The notes under the pieces were generated by a model. The model was not told the origin of the DNA and did not search any database. It was given only the letters and a program-made list of their open reading frames with translations. From Angiostrongylus vasorum (Eukaryota; Nematoda; Chromadorea; Rhabditida; Metastrongylidae): DNA of 64,000 bases. Shown here in pieces: positions 12,301-27,300 of this stretch. The translations under genes were made by a program, and so were the position numbers. Numbering within the stretch: position 1 is the first letter of the stretch; every line of letters starts with the position of its first letter. The stretch is taken from assembly GCA_018806985.1 (NCBI GenBank), contig JADANN010000380.1, positions 1,862,501-1,926,500 on the forward strand, in the 5' to 3' direction.

Positions 12301-15300
12301 GATGTTTCTTAACGTTTCGTAGTGGAATTATAAATCTTAACGACGGCGGCAGTAATGGGTGCTTATCAGCAGCCGACTACGCATTCGATAGTCGAAGTCT
12401 TTTACTCCTAAAACCGCTTAACGACTTTTGCAAAAACCCAACATTTTCTTTTGCTCAACCGAACCCATCATCCTACTGGGACCGACAAAATTGTGAGAAA
12501 TTACTTCGGGAAAGGCTTCGTTCTTTTGACAAACGTAGATAGTTGACTGCGTGTGGCGAAAACATTGGAGGGCGGTAGCAAGTCGATTACAGTTTTCCAA
12601 ACAGGATTCATACATCTGTAAGGTTTTTTTTTACAGCACTATGCGAAACGTTCGGTAATGACGTTGACGTTACCAGTTGCCATGAAAGCGGTTGGGTCAT
12701 CGAACCAGGAGCTGGTTAAAAATACCACCAGCTACATCTCTTTAGCAGCTATCCACAATGGGAAGGCACTGTCATACTACGCACTGCAGATTATCTCTTA
12801 TATCATTAATGGTGAGGTTTTAGCCTACAACTAGTACATCTTGTTATACTATTGTCATCCTATGGTGTAACGACACAATCTAACAACCACTTTATTCTTT
12901 CGGAGTGGCCAAAAAGGAAGTTGATTCTCCCGCTAAACATGTGGGATGCTGATATGTTCGTTACTTAGTTACTTAAATACTAAGATGGCCTGTCTTCACT
13001 GGTTGTGCGGGCCCCAGCATAACTTCCATTCTTCGGAGATTTATTGGTTGAGACATTGTGGTTCCTTGGAGTCCCGAGGGACAGTTGGTGGAATTCTGCC
13101 CCATGCCATCACCACCACAGGCAGTGGCAGCTCTTGTGGATCAGAATGATATTTGCCACCATGCGACCACTTTGATACTAGGACGGTGGTGGGCCTTGGT
13201 ATTCGTTTTTCTCTTAGCTGAGTTTCCCGGTGGAAACCCCGACTCCCAGCTTGGGAGACCCTACCAGGGCCGTGAATCCACCCTCCCCTCCGCTTTACAT
13301 CGCAGCCCGACACCTAGGAACACCTCCCAGCCAGCCACGATGAGGCGGTAAACCGTTGGGAGGGCCATGTTGATTAGCCGTGAATAATTTACAAAATGTG
13401 GATATTGAAACATCGTCCGTTCTCTTTTTTTTGTTTTTTCCTTAATTTTTGATTTCCAGCACACCCTAGTAAGTAGTGTTTTGAACGTAAACTGTTCTCT
13501 TTTTCGAAATGTACAGCGCATTTTTGAAAGTTACCGTTGTTTACTTGCCTGAAAAATCGTTGGGACTGGAAGTTCTTAAGATTGATTCGAAGAAAAGTGT
13601 TGTTTTTACGTCATTTACTTAATGTAGTTTGATGTATATTTACAGGGAATCATTCGTTGTTGCGGGTCCTTCCGCAAGTCTATGCCGAAAATCGCGAACC
13701 ATTCCATGCGCATATTCCTCAGCTTCTTGCGGTGCTCAGAGAAGCAGATTGTTCAGAGAAACTTTCATTGCTTCAGCTCGCAAGTATGATAGCCAATGAA
13801 AAGCCGGAAGTGAGCTGCGTTATGTTTTGTCTGGCTTTTTTTTTCTTTAAAATTGCAAATCTTTTTGTAGTGGAGATGGCAACTGACCTATCGTCGTGTA
13901 CCGTAATTATTTATTTCTATATAAACGTGTGCTGTTAACTTAGTTAATACTTGGGTGTTTGAAGAGTCAATCCCCACAGAGAATTGTGTCGGGCCCAACA
14001 GGTACCCTCGCTAACTGGCATGCCTGTGGTTACAGAAGATCTTTTTTTAAATGGAACTCAAGAAATCCACGCCAAACCGGTTCCTCGTTGTCTCCGCAGG
14101 CGCCGGTCATTGAGGACTGGTTGAACGATTGCCATCGTAGGGGCTGGGTTTATTGCAGAATGGTGACCATTCTCGAAATTGTTTTACTGTTAGCTGCGCT
14201 TTTGAGTCGAGATTTCGAACTCCTTCGTAGCCTGAATGGCCGCCTTGTTGTGGAGATGTATTCCCTGAAGTGCATTGTATTTGCACAGCCAAGAACACAC
14301 CTAATATTAGGCTGCGACTCATCAACACTCAAGTAGCACCCACAAGTATCGTAACGGCTTTGCAAGAGTGGCCGATATAACACCTATACGTCTCATTTTA
14401 TTTCTGGTTGTTTATTTTAACATACAGAGCAATTTTTCTACACTTTTTATTATCACTTGGTAGCTTGTAAAGTACAGATGTTGCATTGGGTGTCCTCATG
14501 AAAGGCTTCATTTTACACTTAGAAATATATGAAGGACCGTTTTTCCAAAATAGTTCACTAACCCGGAATTTGGGTGCTAACTGACTGCCCCTTCCAACGG
14601 TTTACCCCCTCATTGTGGCTGGGAGCTGTTGAGGGTGTCGGGCTGCGATATACAGCGGGAAGATTCATCTCCCCAACAGGGTTTCCCAAGCTGAGCAGGA
14701 GTCCAGCGTTTCCACCAGAAAGCCCAGCTAAGAGTAAACCAATACCAGTATTTACCACCGTCCTGGTATCAAACTAATCGCGTTTGGAAAATGTTCCTGT
14801 GTTCCACAAGGGTGGCGACTGCCTGTGGTGGTGACGACCTGTGGTAGACTTTGGCCAAGCTGACCTCGGAACTCCAGGGAAACACGGTGGCTAAACCAGC
14901 AAAACTCCGAAAAATGGAGATTATGCTGAGGCCAGCACGACCAGTGAGGACGGGCCGTCTAAATATCCAAGTAATCGACTGTTATTTCAATTCTAAGTGC
15001 TGTGGTAAATGATACGTATTCTGTAGAATGTGCGGGTATAAAAAGTACTGAAACGGAGACCTATAGTTTCCAAAACATTTGCAGGTGCTGGTAGTAATAT
15101 GTTCGCGTGATGGACCGTAATAACGCATAGCTAATTATACCGCAAATATTATTGATACGTATAGAACTGTAGAGGAAAGTTTTTCCTACAATCCATTAAT
15201 GTTTACAACCCGCAAAGTCCTCTAGTCATCGAAAAATTATTGTTTATTTTCAAAAAACCAACGAGTCCGTAAAGGCTAGAAATTAAGCTGTCTTCCAGTC

Positions 15301-18300
15301 CGCAACAAACCCGAGTTTAAGCGTTGTCGGGAGAAGGTTAAAGGGGTTGAACATGAGCGAGATGATGAACAAAATATTTGTCATCTTGCAAACGTTACAT
15401 ATTTTCCTCAGTTAACCAGTGGCCATATGTTTAATAAATTATGTAATCACACTTAAAACGTTGCATAGCAATTTGATAAAATGACGGAGCAAATGGAAAT
15501 GTTAAACTCTTTGACAAATCATAAGTATTTCCAACTTTTAGCTTTATGTACATATGGCTCGTAGTGAACTTTATTGAGCAAATCTTTGTGAAGGTTTTCT
15601 GTTGAGGTAGTTTAAGGTAAGGTTACAGACTTTCGGTGCAAAAACTGGACGTCTGTCGATGATATACTCGATGAATATGGTCGGTGAACTAGAGTTTCGC
15701 ATAACCGCTTCTGTTGTACTAGCCCCGGTGCCCGGCTTTGTAGTTTTTTTTAAGTGCATTTTGTTTCCTACGACCGACTCTCTATTAACCTCGGCATTGA
15801 TCAAATAATTCTTTATATTCTTGTTGAGCAAACACTAGGTGTTATTTTTATTTCCTTATTTACGTACAAGCTGACGTTTCAGTGGATTTCGCCTTCCTCA
15901 GAGCCTGGGAAGGTCAAGTTGACCGCAATCTACCCAGCCAAATACCTCCATAACCAAACAGAGAAAATGTTAAACCAAGATTTCACTCACATTGAACACA
16001 GAATGGTTTCGTCGCATACTCACCGCTTTCTATGAGTCTATGAGTGCATTTTGTTTATTTCCCTAACAAAACCTTTTTGCTGCAATGGTCAAGGCTGAAT
16101 TCATGATGTTATAATTCATGACGCGACGTCGACCACTAACCGGTTGCCATGTCCTTTGCTAATGTAAATTTGATATCAAGAAATGTTTCGATGCTTTGTT
16201 TAGATTCATACATTACACAGAACGTCGCCTACTTTCGCACAAAATCTAATCTTCACCGCCGTGAGACAGATTTTTTTGTTGCCTAAAAAAAGGCATGGAG
16301 CAGCTTCATGACAATGAAGTTATTGCCACTCATTCAGTTCATGCGATGGGGTTCGGAAATTCTTTTAATAGGCGTAGTTCTCCGGCTGTCTCTCCATTTC
16401 TTGTGCTTGGATCAGCTTCAGTAAACGTCTTCAAATCCTCGTCGTTATTGGCAAACAGTCGTTCCCTGTCCTCTGTCTACTTCTTCGTAGCCCTTAAACC
16501 CATCCTAAAACTTTTTAAAACTGGTCCTGTAGCATGCAATTACTAACGGCTTGTATGGCGAACGCAACGCTAATCCTTATGCGACGAAGCTGCTTTCTCG
16601 AAAACGCACCATGATTTCTCCATTAACGGAACAGTGGAGGGGTTGGAAACTTCACAGATTTATAGAAGAGACTTTGGTCCATCGCTTTAGGTTTGTATAC
16701 GGTTTTCACTCTGTTTTTGAAATTCTAAGTCTCGTTAGATCTGAAACATTTTTAAAAATTGAAAACGAGACATGAATTTTTAAAACTTCCCAAGCCACCG
16801 TGGGAGCTACCAAAAACCAGCGATGCTTTGGCGAGCATTATCTATTTGTTTTAGAAGCGATCACAATGGTTCAGTTTCTTTCGTCTTCGAAATACGAGCC
16901 TTGACGAAGTAAAATGAGGAAAATTTGTTCCATTAGATCCACAAAATGGCAATTTCATTGTGGTAAAACAACGAAACTTGTATTTTGCAGGAAAATGTGT
17001 AGATTCAGAAATATTTACTGCAATTAATAAACTTCACAACTAGCTTAAATATCCTGTTTTTAACAGGTGGTACCGGTATTCAGAAGCTTTGTCATAGTTA
17101 GGTTTTAGGAGATTCTGAACTGTTAGAGCACTGATTAACACTCATTGTAAGCCTTTCAAAAGAGTGGTCTTGGTTCATTGCGTTCTCACATTATAAAACA
17201 TGCTCACTTCTACACTCTGCTGAGGTAATGACTATCGCCAGAGCTTTACGTGGTTGTGACTGCATGATATTTATTGGCATATGCGTAGGGCAAGGTGTAA
17301 GGTGAAGGACTATACTTATGGAAATTGGCTAAGAAGTGTCACAGACCTCACTATGAACCTTAAGATATATTTTTTAGAAGCTTAAAAGATCAGAATTTGG
17401 GGTTTATTTTTTGAATTTCAACTCCAAAAAGTTTTTCGTGGCATCTTTTGGAGAGCTGCCTAACCTTATATACTGTGTAAATTAGTACGCGTGTTGGGTG
17501 TAGTGTAGTAAGTCACATTTAATAAACGAACAGATGTGGGCTTGCTTTAAAACACGTTTTATGTGTAGAATTACTGTGTTGTTACAATTTGCCTTCCTTT
17601 CACCAACGATTGACCTTCGTGGGAGGGACCTTTGAGTGGGTTAATCGCCAGGTCTTTCATGTTAGCATCCGTGTTTATGGTTATGTCGTGCAGAGTGCCT
17701 TCGATCAAAGGGTCATTTGGAATTTTTTTTGTTAAGAATTGAAGTGTTTAGACAAACTGTGATGGATTGTATGTAGCAGGTAGGAATTTGAAAACTGTTT
17801 GCCTAACCGGTATTAACCCATGGGTATGCTGTTTCGCAATGAATCAATGGAACCAGTGTCATCATCAACAGGTTCACGTAGTTCTCTGAACTCTGTTTCA
17901 CTTCTGTTGGACGCGTATCACGACAAAGGATAAAAATTTTTGCAGAAGTTGGTAAGTCTTGAACTCCGTACTAATGAAATCTTTTTTCAGCTTCTGATCC
18001 CACATTTGCCACAATTCGATCAGTACTTGATGTCTATATCCACGTGTACAGCAGTGCTAAATATCTATATGTCACTCATCTCACAAGGGCGAGCTTATGC
18101 TCTGGCGCCGTTCCTCCTAACTTTATCCGAAGCATGCCAACAGCCGGAATTTAGTGGGAATTTAGCCACCATTTTTAAGGTATTTTTTTTCCTACGGAAA
18201 TTATGCAGCCTTACTGATTAATTCATAGATCTTGAGTTAATAGAAAGCTAGACGTTCAACGTTTAATTCCTATAGCCACAGTGTTGCTGAGAAATTTGCA

Positions 18301-21300
18301 GAACCCTGGTCCGCATGTGCCTATGGTGGGAATCAAATCCGCTATTACCCTTTCCGAGGGCTAACGCATTTATCACCACACCATGCGAGTCTTACCTTTC
18401 GCCTTTCTGTCAGCCGTGTTTTGATCCGCAGATGCTATCGGCAGTCACCCGTCAACGGGATTGATCCAGGGAGCACAAATCGGCATTGCACCCAGTTAAG
18501 CTGATGCTGTACTATAAATCACGGCTGAGAGAAAGGCGAAAGATGGTGAACACGTGAGTCCCCTGGAAAGGGTGGCAGCGGGTTCGATCTCCACCTCAAA
18601 CACCCGCTATCCGGCATTTTGCAAATATCTCGGCATCATTGTGGTTATGTTTCACATCGTATCCTGTCACGAAAAGAGAATAGAAGGTAAATAAAAAGTA
18701 ACTACATTATCAAGGAGAAATTGAGGCGGATTTTTTCGTAACTCTTCCGCTATCTGTAAAGTTGTGAGAGCGATGAAAGTGTTTGAGAAGTTACAGTACT
18801 ATAGCCATATTCACTTTCTCGTAATAGTTTTACTAATAGCATTTACATACGTAGACAATTAGATCACTCACCTTCACATTTGGTATGAGACTGGACGCTT
18901 CTTCGTTCATTTCATTGTTTTGGAAACGTCATCTATGGAAGACGCTTGTGGGTCCGATCTGTTTTCGGAAATCTCACATCTTTCGTCATCATTCAAGCAT
19001 ACTCTTCAAATGTAGTTTTCGCTGAAATTCGTGGTTCCCTGATCCTCACTGCAGGTGGTGGCTGGCCTTTTTGGATCAGAAGAAGGGGGTGCCGCTTGCG
19101 ATTCTCTCGGGGGACGATTCCTACGGTACGTAGTGAAAATAGCCAAATCCTGAAAAACAGAAGTGACATGGTTGGTTTTTCTAATTAAGTAAAGTCATCT
19201 AAGTAGAATAACGAAACAAGATCAATTGGAGTTAACAGCAATGAAGATGAATGATGTCCCATTCTACGTGAAAGGGACATTTTTGCTCGTTAGCGAAATT
19301 TCATGGAATACTCGGTTGTGTGAAAGCTATTCTTGTTAAAAGTTTTGTTTAGAACTTAGGCGGCTTCTTTTTTTTCTCTCGAAGAAAGTCTTCCTTCGCA
19401 TTCTGGATTGTTATTAAAGATTTTGCTTGCTTTTTTTGCTAATTCGTGCTTTACTTCTCGCTCTGCAAAAGTTTCCAATAATATCTGTTCATAATATGTT
19501 ATATATAATCTGCAATGCATAATTTATGCCAATATATAATATTTTACTTGCTATTGCAGAAAAGCATTTATCTGGGAAAAGAAAACACAGAAATGAAGTC
19601 AAAATGGTGGGTTATAGAACCCGACCTTCTACAACTTCTTAGTCTGGCGCCATATTCGAAGACTTTTTTTCTGTGAGCCGCAATTATTCCGCATCAGTAG
19701 CGTTCTTCGCTCGCGATTTGCCATTGCCATTTCAACGAAAGAACACCTTGACAGCACTTTGGAATTAATTTTTGCTTTGTAAACCTGAACGGGAAAATGA
19801 GGCCTTTGAATGAGCGGGATTGTGGCAAAACAACGATATTTATAGAATACTCAAAATTACAAGAACTTAGAAATTAGTAGAGATAGATTATCATTATTAG
19901 ACTAAAAACTAGCTGAGAGACAGGCGAAACGAAAGACTCGCATGATGTGGTGGTGGACGCGTTAACCTCCGGAAAGGGTAGTAGCGTGTTCCTCACACGG
20001 AGCCTCAGTATAGTGCTTTCTATTTCTGAGTGTCAATAACTTTTTTTTCTCCAGATAATGGGCAATATTGGAAGGGTGTCGCTCCCACTTGCTTGTGACG
20101 TGCTCGACGAACTCGTCAAAAGTGCTCTTCACATCGACGAACCGCAGTTCTTGTCTTCGATCCTCACCGAGATTGAAGGTGAGCTCCAGAGAATTTCTCA
20201 ACAGGGCTTATATCTCTAATATATGATGGTTTATAATAATAGCACTTTTGTCGATTTTTTCCTCTAATTTAAAATATCGGAAATATTGGGTCTGGAAGGC
20301 TTTACTTTTCGACTTTCTGTGGTGCTTTGCATGGATTGAATTTCAATGGCAGGTAATTTGTTTTCTTCATAAGCCATTAGGAGGTTTCGAAAGTGCAGTA
20401 GCAAACTTTATTGGGGAGTTCTATTTTCCTGGTAGATCGAAAAAGTAACGTCACTATTTGCAGTCTTAATTTAGTCATATAGTATACTATCCTATATTGT
20501 AAATATCCTTAATTGTTCTCGTAGAGTAGACGATGGGATTTTAACACGGTGCTGTCGGGCTTACTGCATTTCCGTAGATATTTAGCGGTATGTTAGAACA
20601 CTGCTTTCTTTCCATAAGCAGCAGCCATCTCTAAGGCGTGGTAGTGACAGTTAATAAACAAAAGTAGTCTTCAAGTTTAGAGTTGCAACATTGTTTAAGC
20701 ATAATTTTTCTTCCTTCTTGTGCAAATATCTTGGTGCCCATATCCACATTCTATTTAATCTAAGGAGCTTGGGACAATGGGACGGAGGTTCTCCAATATG
20801 AGCTTCCGTGTCTTTTCTTTTTACCTAACGTCTGAGGTGCACATCGAAATTTAGACACCGTATTCTGAACATTATTTTCATTGTCTTGTTCTCATTGTTG
20901 AACTTCCTCTTCGTTTTTTTTAAAACTTTCTTTAGCGCGTCCAGTTTTGATTTGTTCCATTATTTAATAATATGCGCTGCAGTTGAATTTATAGACTTTT
21001 TTTCACGTTCAGGCGTCGGCGAAGCATGGCCTTCTGCACTTCGACCGCACATCGAATTTTTACGTTCGATTGCTCAAGACGGCAACAAGCGAGTGATTGA
21101 CAGGATCTTGGCCTTGGTTTGGTACGTAAACGATGTTTTGGAATGTAGTTATACAGTGATTATGATAACCCAAAATTTTAATCTTCCTGGGAATCGCGGT
21201 TCATTTGTGAGGATTTCGGTGTTCATTTACTTGTTGTTTCCAACACTTATGAGTTGAAGCACATACAATGCTAACATATGGGTATTTTATCTAGACATGA

Positions 21301-24300
21301 ACATATACTTATTTCTTCGAATTGGCTTAGTAATTTTGACGTCTGTACTCTATCAGAATGCAAAATTTTCCAGCAACTCGACTCGTCCGTCCGTAAACGG
21401 TGACGTGACAGTAATTTCAATAGCAAATGGAGAGCGGAATTCTAGCGATTCGTTGCTCTCGAAGACTTTCGTGCAAGTAAACAGCTCAGAGCTTATCTCG
21501 AGGTAAAGAATTATGCAAAAATTACAATCACAATTACACTGCAATATCTGCAAATCTGCAGTGGGTAACACCTGAGCCCCGGAAAAGGTAGTCGCAAGTT
21601 CGAATCTGGCCTGAGGTCAAAATTTGGCGAATATTTCGGTGTCATTGTGGTTGTATTTCACATAATACCCTGCTGTAGAAAATAAAAGGCAGTTAAATAA
21701 AAAGTTATACGTGATGGCTGAATTGGTTTCAACTCATTTTTAAAGCGACCTTTAAAAAAGGTCATTTTGTTCGTTGATGCGTAAAGTGTTTCCAGTAGGT
21801 AATTTCATACCTACCTTCCCTTCTACCTTATATTATCGTCATTTCTTTCTCCCACGATGTCTAATTATTGTTGGAAAGAAGTAAGGTCAATTTTTTTGTT
21901 CTTTTTTTCCTCAAGCAGAAATTTATTTCTTCGTCTGGTAGTCCCAAGGAGCGCCTTGCATTGTTCTGAATGAACCTTTCGCTTGGGTATATTTGAAAAC
22001 GATGTAAAAATAACTATTTAATCTCCAGTACATTTTGCGATTAGCCTTGTGGTTGCCTTTGTTTCGTTTTTCCTACTCCCTCTTAAAGAAGCCCGTGAAT
22101 CATCAGAATTACGAAGTTGGGTACCTTTTTTGAAGCCTTCATATAGAGGATTTCAACAGTCATGTGTCTACTAATTTCTTTTTATTCTGGTTAGCTTCTT
22201 TAATTCTTCTCTAACATTTGTATATTTGCGTGGTAACGTGTCGATTACTATAGTATAAGAATGAACATGATCCACCACAGTGAATCGTATTTAAATTTCA
22301 CTTGACGGGTGGTTGCTCTAACCTCCATTTAGGTAGAGCCATACAGGTTTTTTCCACTGTTTTTTGTAAGTGGCAGGGTTGTTCCAAAACTAAAATGCTT
22401 GGCTTCCATATATAGTAAAAAGCCTTATATTGTGTCCAAAATTTTCTCTTTCCAGTGGTCCTCGAACGGTGTTTCCAGTGTGTGAAAGTCCGACAGACTG
22501 CTCAGCTCTTGAGCTGGATCGGAATACACACTCGCTTGCGATGCAGTACCAAAACCGTAGCAGCGGATCGCTACCACGAAGGGCAGGTCATGCTAGTGCT
22601 TCTCATTCCTTACAAGGGTTCGTTTTTCCAGCAATCAGCAGTGAAGTGATGAAACCCTCGGATGTTAGGCAGTTAAATAGTTCATCGCATTCTTCTCCCA
22701 AACTACAGATTCTCGTAGGAAAATCAGTACAGTTTTTTTGACAGAAAGTGACCATGCGAGCTATTTCCCTTCATAGACATACCTACCATCTGCTTATTAA
22801 CATGTAGTTAATTGTCAACTGGTTTCTTTAACTTAGCTTTACCTGTAGCTGACAATCGTCACTATCTTTCTCAATACAGTGAAGACCTCGTCGAGCCATA
22901 GGTATCCAAAGTGTTACGTCGTTAACTCAACGGACCACATTTTAAGCAATCATACACGGCTTGCCGAATGACCGCTACAAACCATGTAGGGACCATTTTA
23001 ATACTATATGTTTATTTTTGACGCACGAAATTTCCCATACTTCTTGTAACCAATCGATAATTTATCCAACACAGATGTTGTGGCTGGTATTGTTTCGGAA
23101 AAGCTCTGTTATCCGCTAAGGACTATGCGAAAACCTTTTCTGGGAGCGAATTGACTGGTAATTTAACTGGCAGTTGACTGTTGTTTCAGTTCTAATCGTT
23201 ATAATGAATCATTACGTAGAATGTGCAGGTCTAAAAGGTACCGAAGTAAACAGCGTAAGTTGAAGAATACTTCAAAATGCTGGAAGCAATGTGTTGTTTA
23301 GTGGACCATAGTGGCATATACTATATAATAGCGTAACTACCATCCATACCCACAGAGCAATAGAGCATAGTCTTTTTCTCCAATTTTTGTCTTATTTATA
23401 AACCCTCGTGTGGCATGTGGTGGGAGGCGCCCTACTATACACACGGGATCGATCTCTGCTCCCAAGGCTCACCAAGCCTTCTTGGTAAATTGGTACCAGA
23501 CTTGTCTGGGAGGATACCAACACTGGCTCACTGGCTTGATACATTGGTAGGCCACCGCGAGTCATTGTAGAGACCAGATATGCATCCAGTCACCTCCAAA
23601 CGATGCTTAATGAAGTCGAATGCATGGCACGTCCCGCAGAGATTGATCATCACCGAGCGCTTTATCCTTTTTATTCTTCTTTTATCCTTTAGATCTTCTA
23701 ATTGTGGAAAACTACCGTCTATTTCAATTAACCAGGAAGGCTGCAACGGCTAAAAATCAGGTGTACGCCAAACGTCGCCAGTGTTTTAAGCATACGTTTC
23801 TAATCAAAATAAACTTTATTAATCTAAATAAGGACTGTTGGCATCTGGAAATCAGCGAGCAAAGTATGACTGGAGCTCGCAGATTACCGATTTCTGGTTT
23901 TTCGTCGTCAAGATCAGTCATCGTCTACATTGAAGGGTGAACCGGTATTCCGTTCCGCAGAACTCCTACCGAATGCTGCATTGATTCCAGTGGATGCAGC
24001 GCTCCCATTAAAAATTTTAGGAAATCGTTTTGCCAATATTTCATCAATTCGTATTAAATTTAGAAGAAAATAAGGAATTAGTATGCCACTAAGGCGATAC
24101 CGCGAAGTCTCAGTTATAAGTTTCAGCAAGTCTTCAAAACCACTACTCTGTTAGGTGAAAAACTATCTATCGGCGATTGGCGGTAACCACACGCGTTTAC
24201 CGATGTCTCAAAGGTTTTTGTTTAAAGAGAAAACATCGCGATAAGACTGATTAAGCCGAAAAGAAATTCAGGTGGGGAAGGCCATGTGTAGTGCATTGCT

Positions 24301-27300
24301 CGCTCATTGCAAGTTTATGGTATAATTAATAAATATGAGGCAAATATGAGTTTGTAGGTTTGGTGTTGGATGACATTCAGCTCGAAATGGTCGGTGATGG
24401 TTTCAGAATGCGCTCGACGAGCGAGAACGCGGGCTCGCGGGACCTGTCTCAGCTGTCGGTGGCCGTCGTGTGTGGCCAGACGCAGCCCCGAACCCACACG
24501 TTGCCGGCCGGCTTCGCCCCGCACACACAAGTCCAGGTTGGTGTCCTCTGCCCTTCCGCTGCTCACCGTCTTTCCTTTCGAAGCTATATGACAATAACTG
24601 TTGATAAATTACCACACGACAACTAAGTGATCTCCTAAGAGTTATCTCTACCATTCATACTAAATGCTGCTTTTACTTATTTGGCGGCTTATAAAGATGC
24701 ATCCATCTTTTGAAACAACGAAGTCTGATTGCTTTTCATTTAGAGCAGTGCATAAGCGCGCGCAAAATACAGTCATCTGAAGTTTTCTACTTTTTAATCC
24801 GAATATTCTGCTAGAGATACTTCAAACTTCGTATTTGGTTTATACTAAGCTCACCTTGTCCTGTAAAAAAATCTGTGACAAATCGGGTAGTAACTGATTT
24901 ATCAGTGGTACGATCTGTAATAGACTTATGGTTTTGAATATGTCACAGTTAACGTGTTTGATGTCGCTTTCGAAATTTATGTAGAGATGTATTTATTTAT
25001 ATGATCTTATAAACTGATCTTGAGCTGGTGCGAAGTTGGTATAGATTTTCGTTGTCGTTGTCGTTGTCATTGTTGTCGTTGCGTCTTTTGAGTTACTACG
25101 TAGAGATGGACTAGAAAATGTGGTCAGCGACCAAGAGTTATGTACTTTTTGGCATTGCTTGTTTGTTATTTATCCTTCTTGTGGGTCAGTTCTTGTCTCA
25201 GGGTTTACTGGTGGACAATTTGCTTTCACCGCCAATCACAAATGAAGAGCTTTCACAACTTATTTTAGAAGACTTTGTTCCATCTCGTTCTACTCGACTT
25301 GGTCCTCGATCTACATTCAAGCTTTAGTGTATCCGAGCATGAAAATGTCGTTTTGGTTCTGTCAGATGCAGTGAGAAAGTCACATCTATTGTATGTGGGA
25401 CACTAAGAAACCTCACTTTCCTATGATTTTTTGTAGGATTTCTGCTCTCCCCAGTTTCAATTTGAAATATAGCCGGCGCCGGAGAACTCTTCTTGTGCCT
25501 CAAAACACTTTTTTTGCAGTTAGTGGAATTACAGTCATTAGCTAGGAAAAGTTTACGAAGAATTTCCCGATTTCTGTAGCAACGAGCTAATTTAAACACT
25601 ATGTGATTATTACACTATAATACACTGGTACACTATTGTACTGATATACTATTGGGCGGTATATAATCCTGTTATTCTGATGGGATGGGTACATTACGAT
25701 TCCATGTGAACTCTGTGCGGTTGGTCTCCACGTGAAATATTTAGTGGAAGGCTCATAGAAAGCGGTGAGTGTGCAAAGACTCCGTGTTCAATGTGACTGA
25801 AATTTTGGTTCAACAATTTCTCTGTTTGGTTATGGAGGCATTTGACCGTGTAGATCGCAGTCAACTTGACCTTTCCAGGCTCTGAGGAAGGCGAAATCCA
25901 CCGAAACATCAGCTTGTACGTAAATAAAGAAATAAAATAACACCTCGTGTTTGCTAAACAGAAGCAGAAAGAACTATGTGATTAGTTAAATGCTCTAGAT
26001 ATACTACCGATTCCCTCGTTTTTTCAACTGTTAGTTCGTTTTTCGAAACTATGCAGCGAACTTGATGAAGTCGCTTATTTCTTTTTGTAGCTTATATTTT
26101 TCTTTTTTTTCTTCAGATTACAAAATGTGTTCTATCAGTTATGGCGAAAACTTCACTAGTAAATTAATGACTGGAGTAAGTAGAATGAGTTCAAAATTCC
26201 CTCCTGCTTCATCGTTACCATCAGTTTAGATCGGTAGAGACGGTCGGGTTCGTCCGATGGGTGGCAATCGGCGGGCCGCTAACTGGGCGTCCGCGTACGA
26301 GACCACGTTCCCGGCGAATTCTGGGCCGGTGACCACCACAAAAATGCACCCTCTAGCTGAGGAAGAGGAACGACAGTGGCTGGTAGGGACGATTTTTTTA
26401 AACATATTTTTTTACTCCAGTAGTTTCCACTACACAGACGTGTAGAACACATGCGTTTCGCGGTATGATTGTGTGGCTGAGAGGTGCGATGCATAGTTTG
26501 AATTTGTTATCCATAATCCGTAGAAGTACTTTAATCGTTTTTGTTGAATTAACCAGAGTTTCCTCTTAGAGAAAAGAACCACGCATAATGTGTATAGTGA
26601 ATCTTCCTGTTGACCGTCGACAATCTCTAGCGGATTTCACTGGTGTCTCGACTCGTCTCCTTTACATCCCATGGTATCTCTGTGAGTTGTGAGGTGTTTC
26701 TATAAATGGGCAGAAGGAGCATCATGCTTTTCCTAAGTTCTCCGTAAAGAAATCTAAACACCTGCTCGGTGGAATTCCAATAGTCGCCTGAAATCCCGTA
26801 AAATAGAAGTTTTTCACCGGTTGGCGTTAAAACGCATAAGCAGTTTTCGACGTATCGACCATTACCCGGGCGTCTGTCGTTTTTTGATTTCAGTCAAATA
26901 GTGTTCTCATAGTTTCGTTCAGGTTGCAGATCGAAAACATATTTATTCAAACGTATTTCCAAAGTCGTCCAGGACTCGCTAATATGACTAATTCTATTAT
27001 TATCAGAAATGCAAGGATTGTTAGCTACCTTCGATCGGCTTTCGACCACGTGGTAAACTCATTAAATTAATGAGGTTTTCGATAGCGGCGTTGAATAATT
27101 CTGGCAATATCGCATCGTTTAATGAGACGCCTCTCGTCTATTTGAAAAATGGTGAAATTTTAGTTTTTATGTAGCTGTGCGCTTCATAAGCGGTCTTTGT
27201 ATGTGAATGGCGAAGCCTCGATCGAGATCATTTTAACGAGTGGATATCTACGTGCTATATATGTACGGGACACGTGTGGCGCAGTGGTCGGAAGCGCCTT

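Larger units (their letters stand above)
13810..17990. other. melt intron 5
   Basis: Contains C3 (14578-14965) and E1 (15825-16060). 16060-17990 shows nothing beyond AT-rich sequence. Confidence 0.5.
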
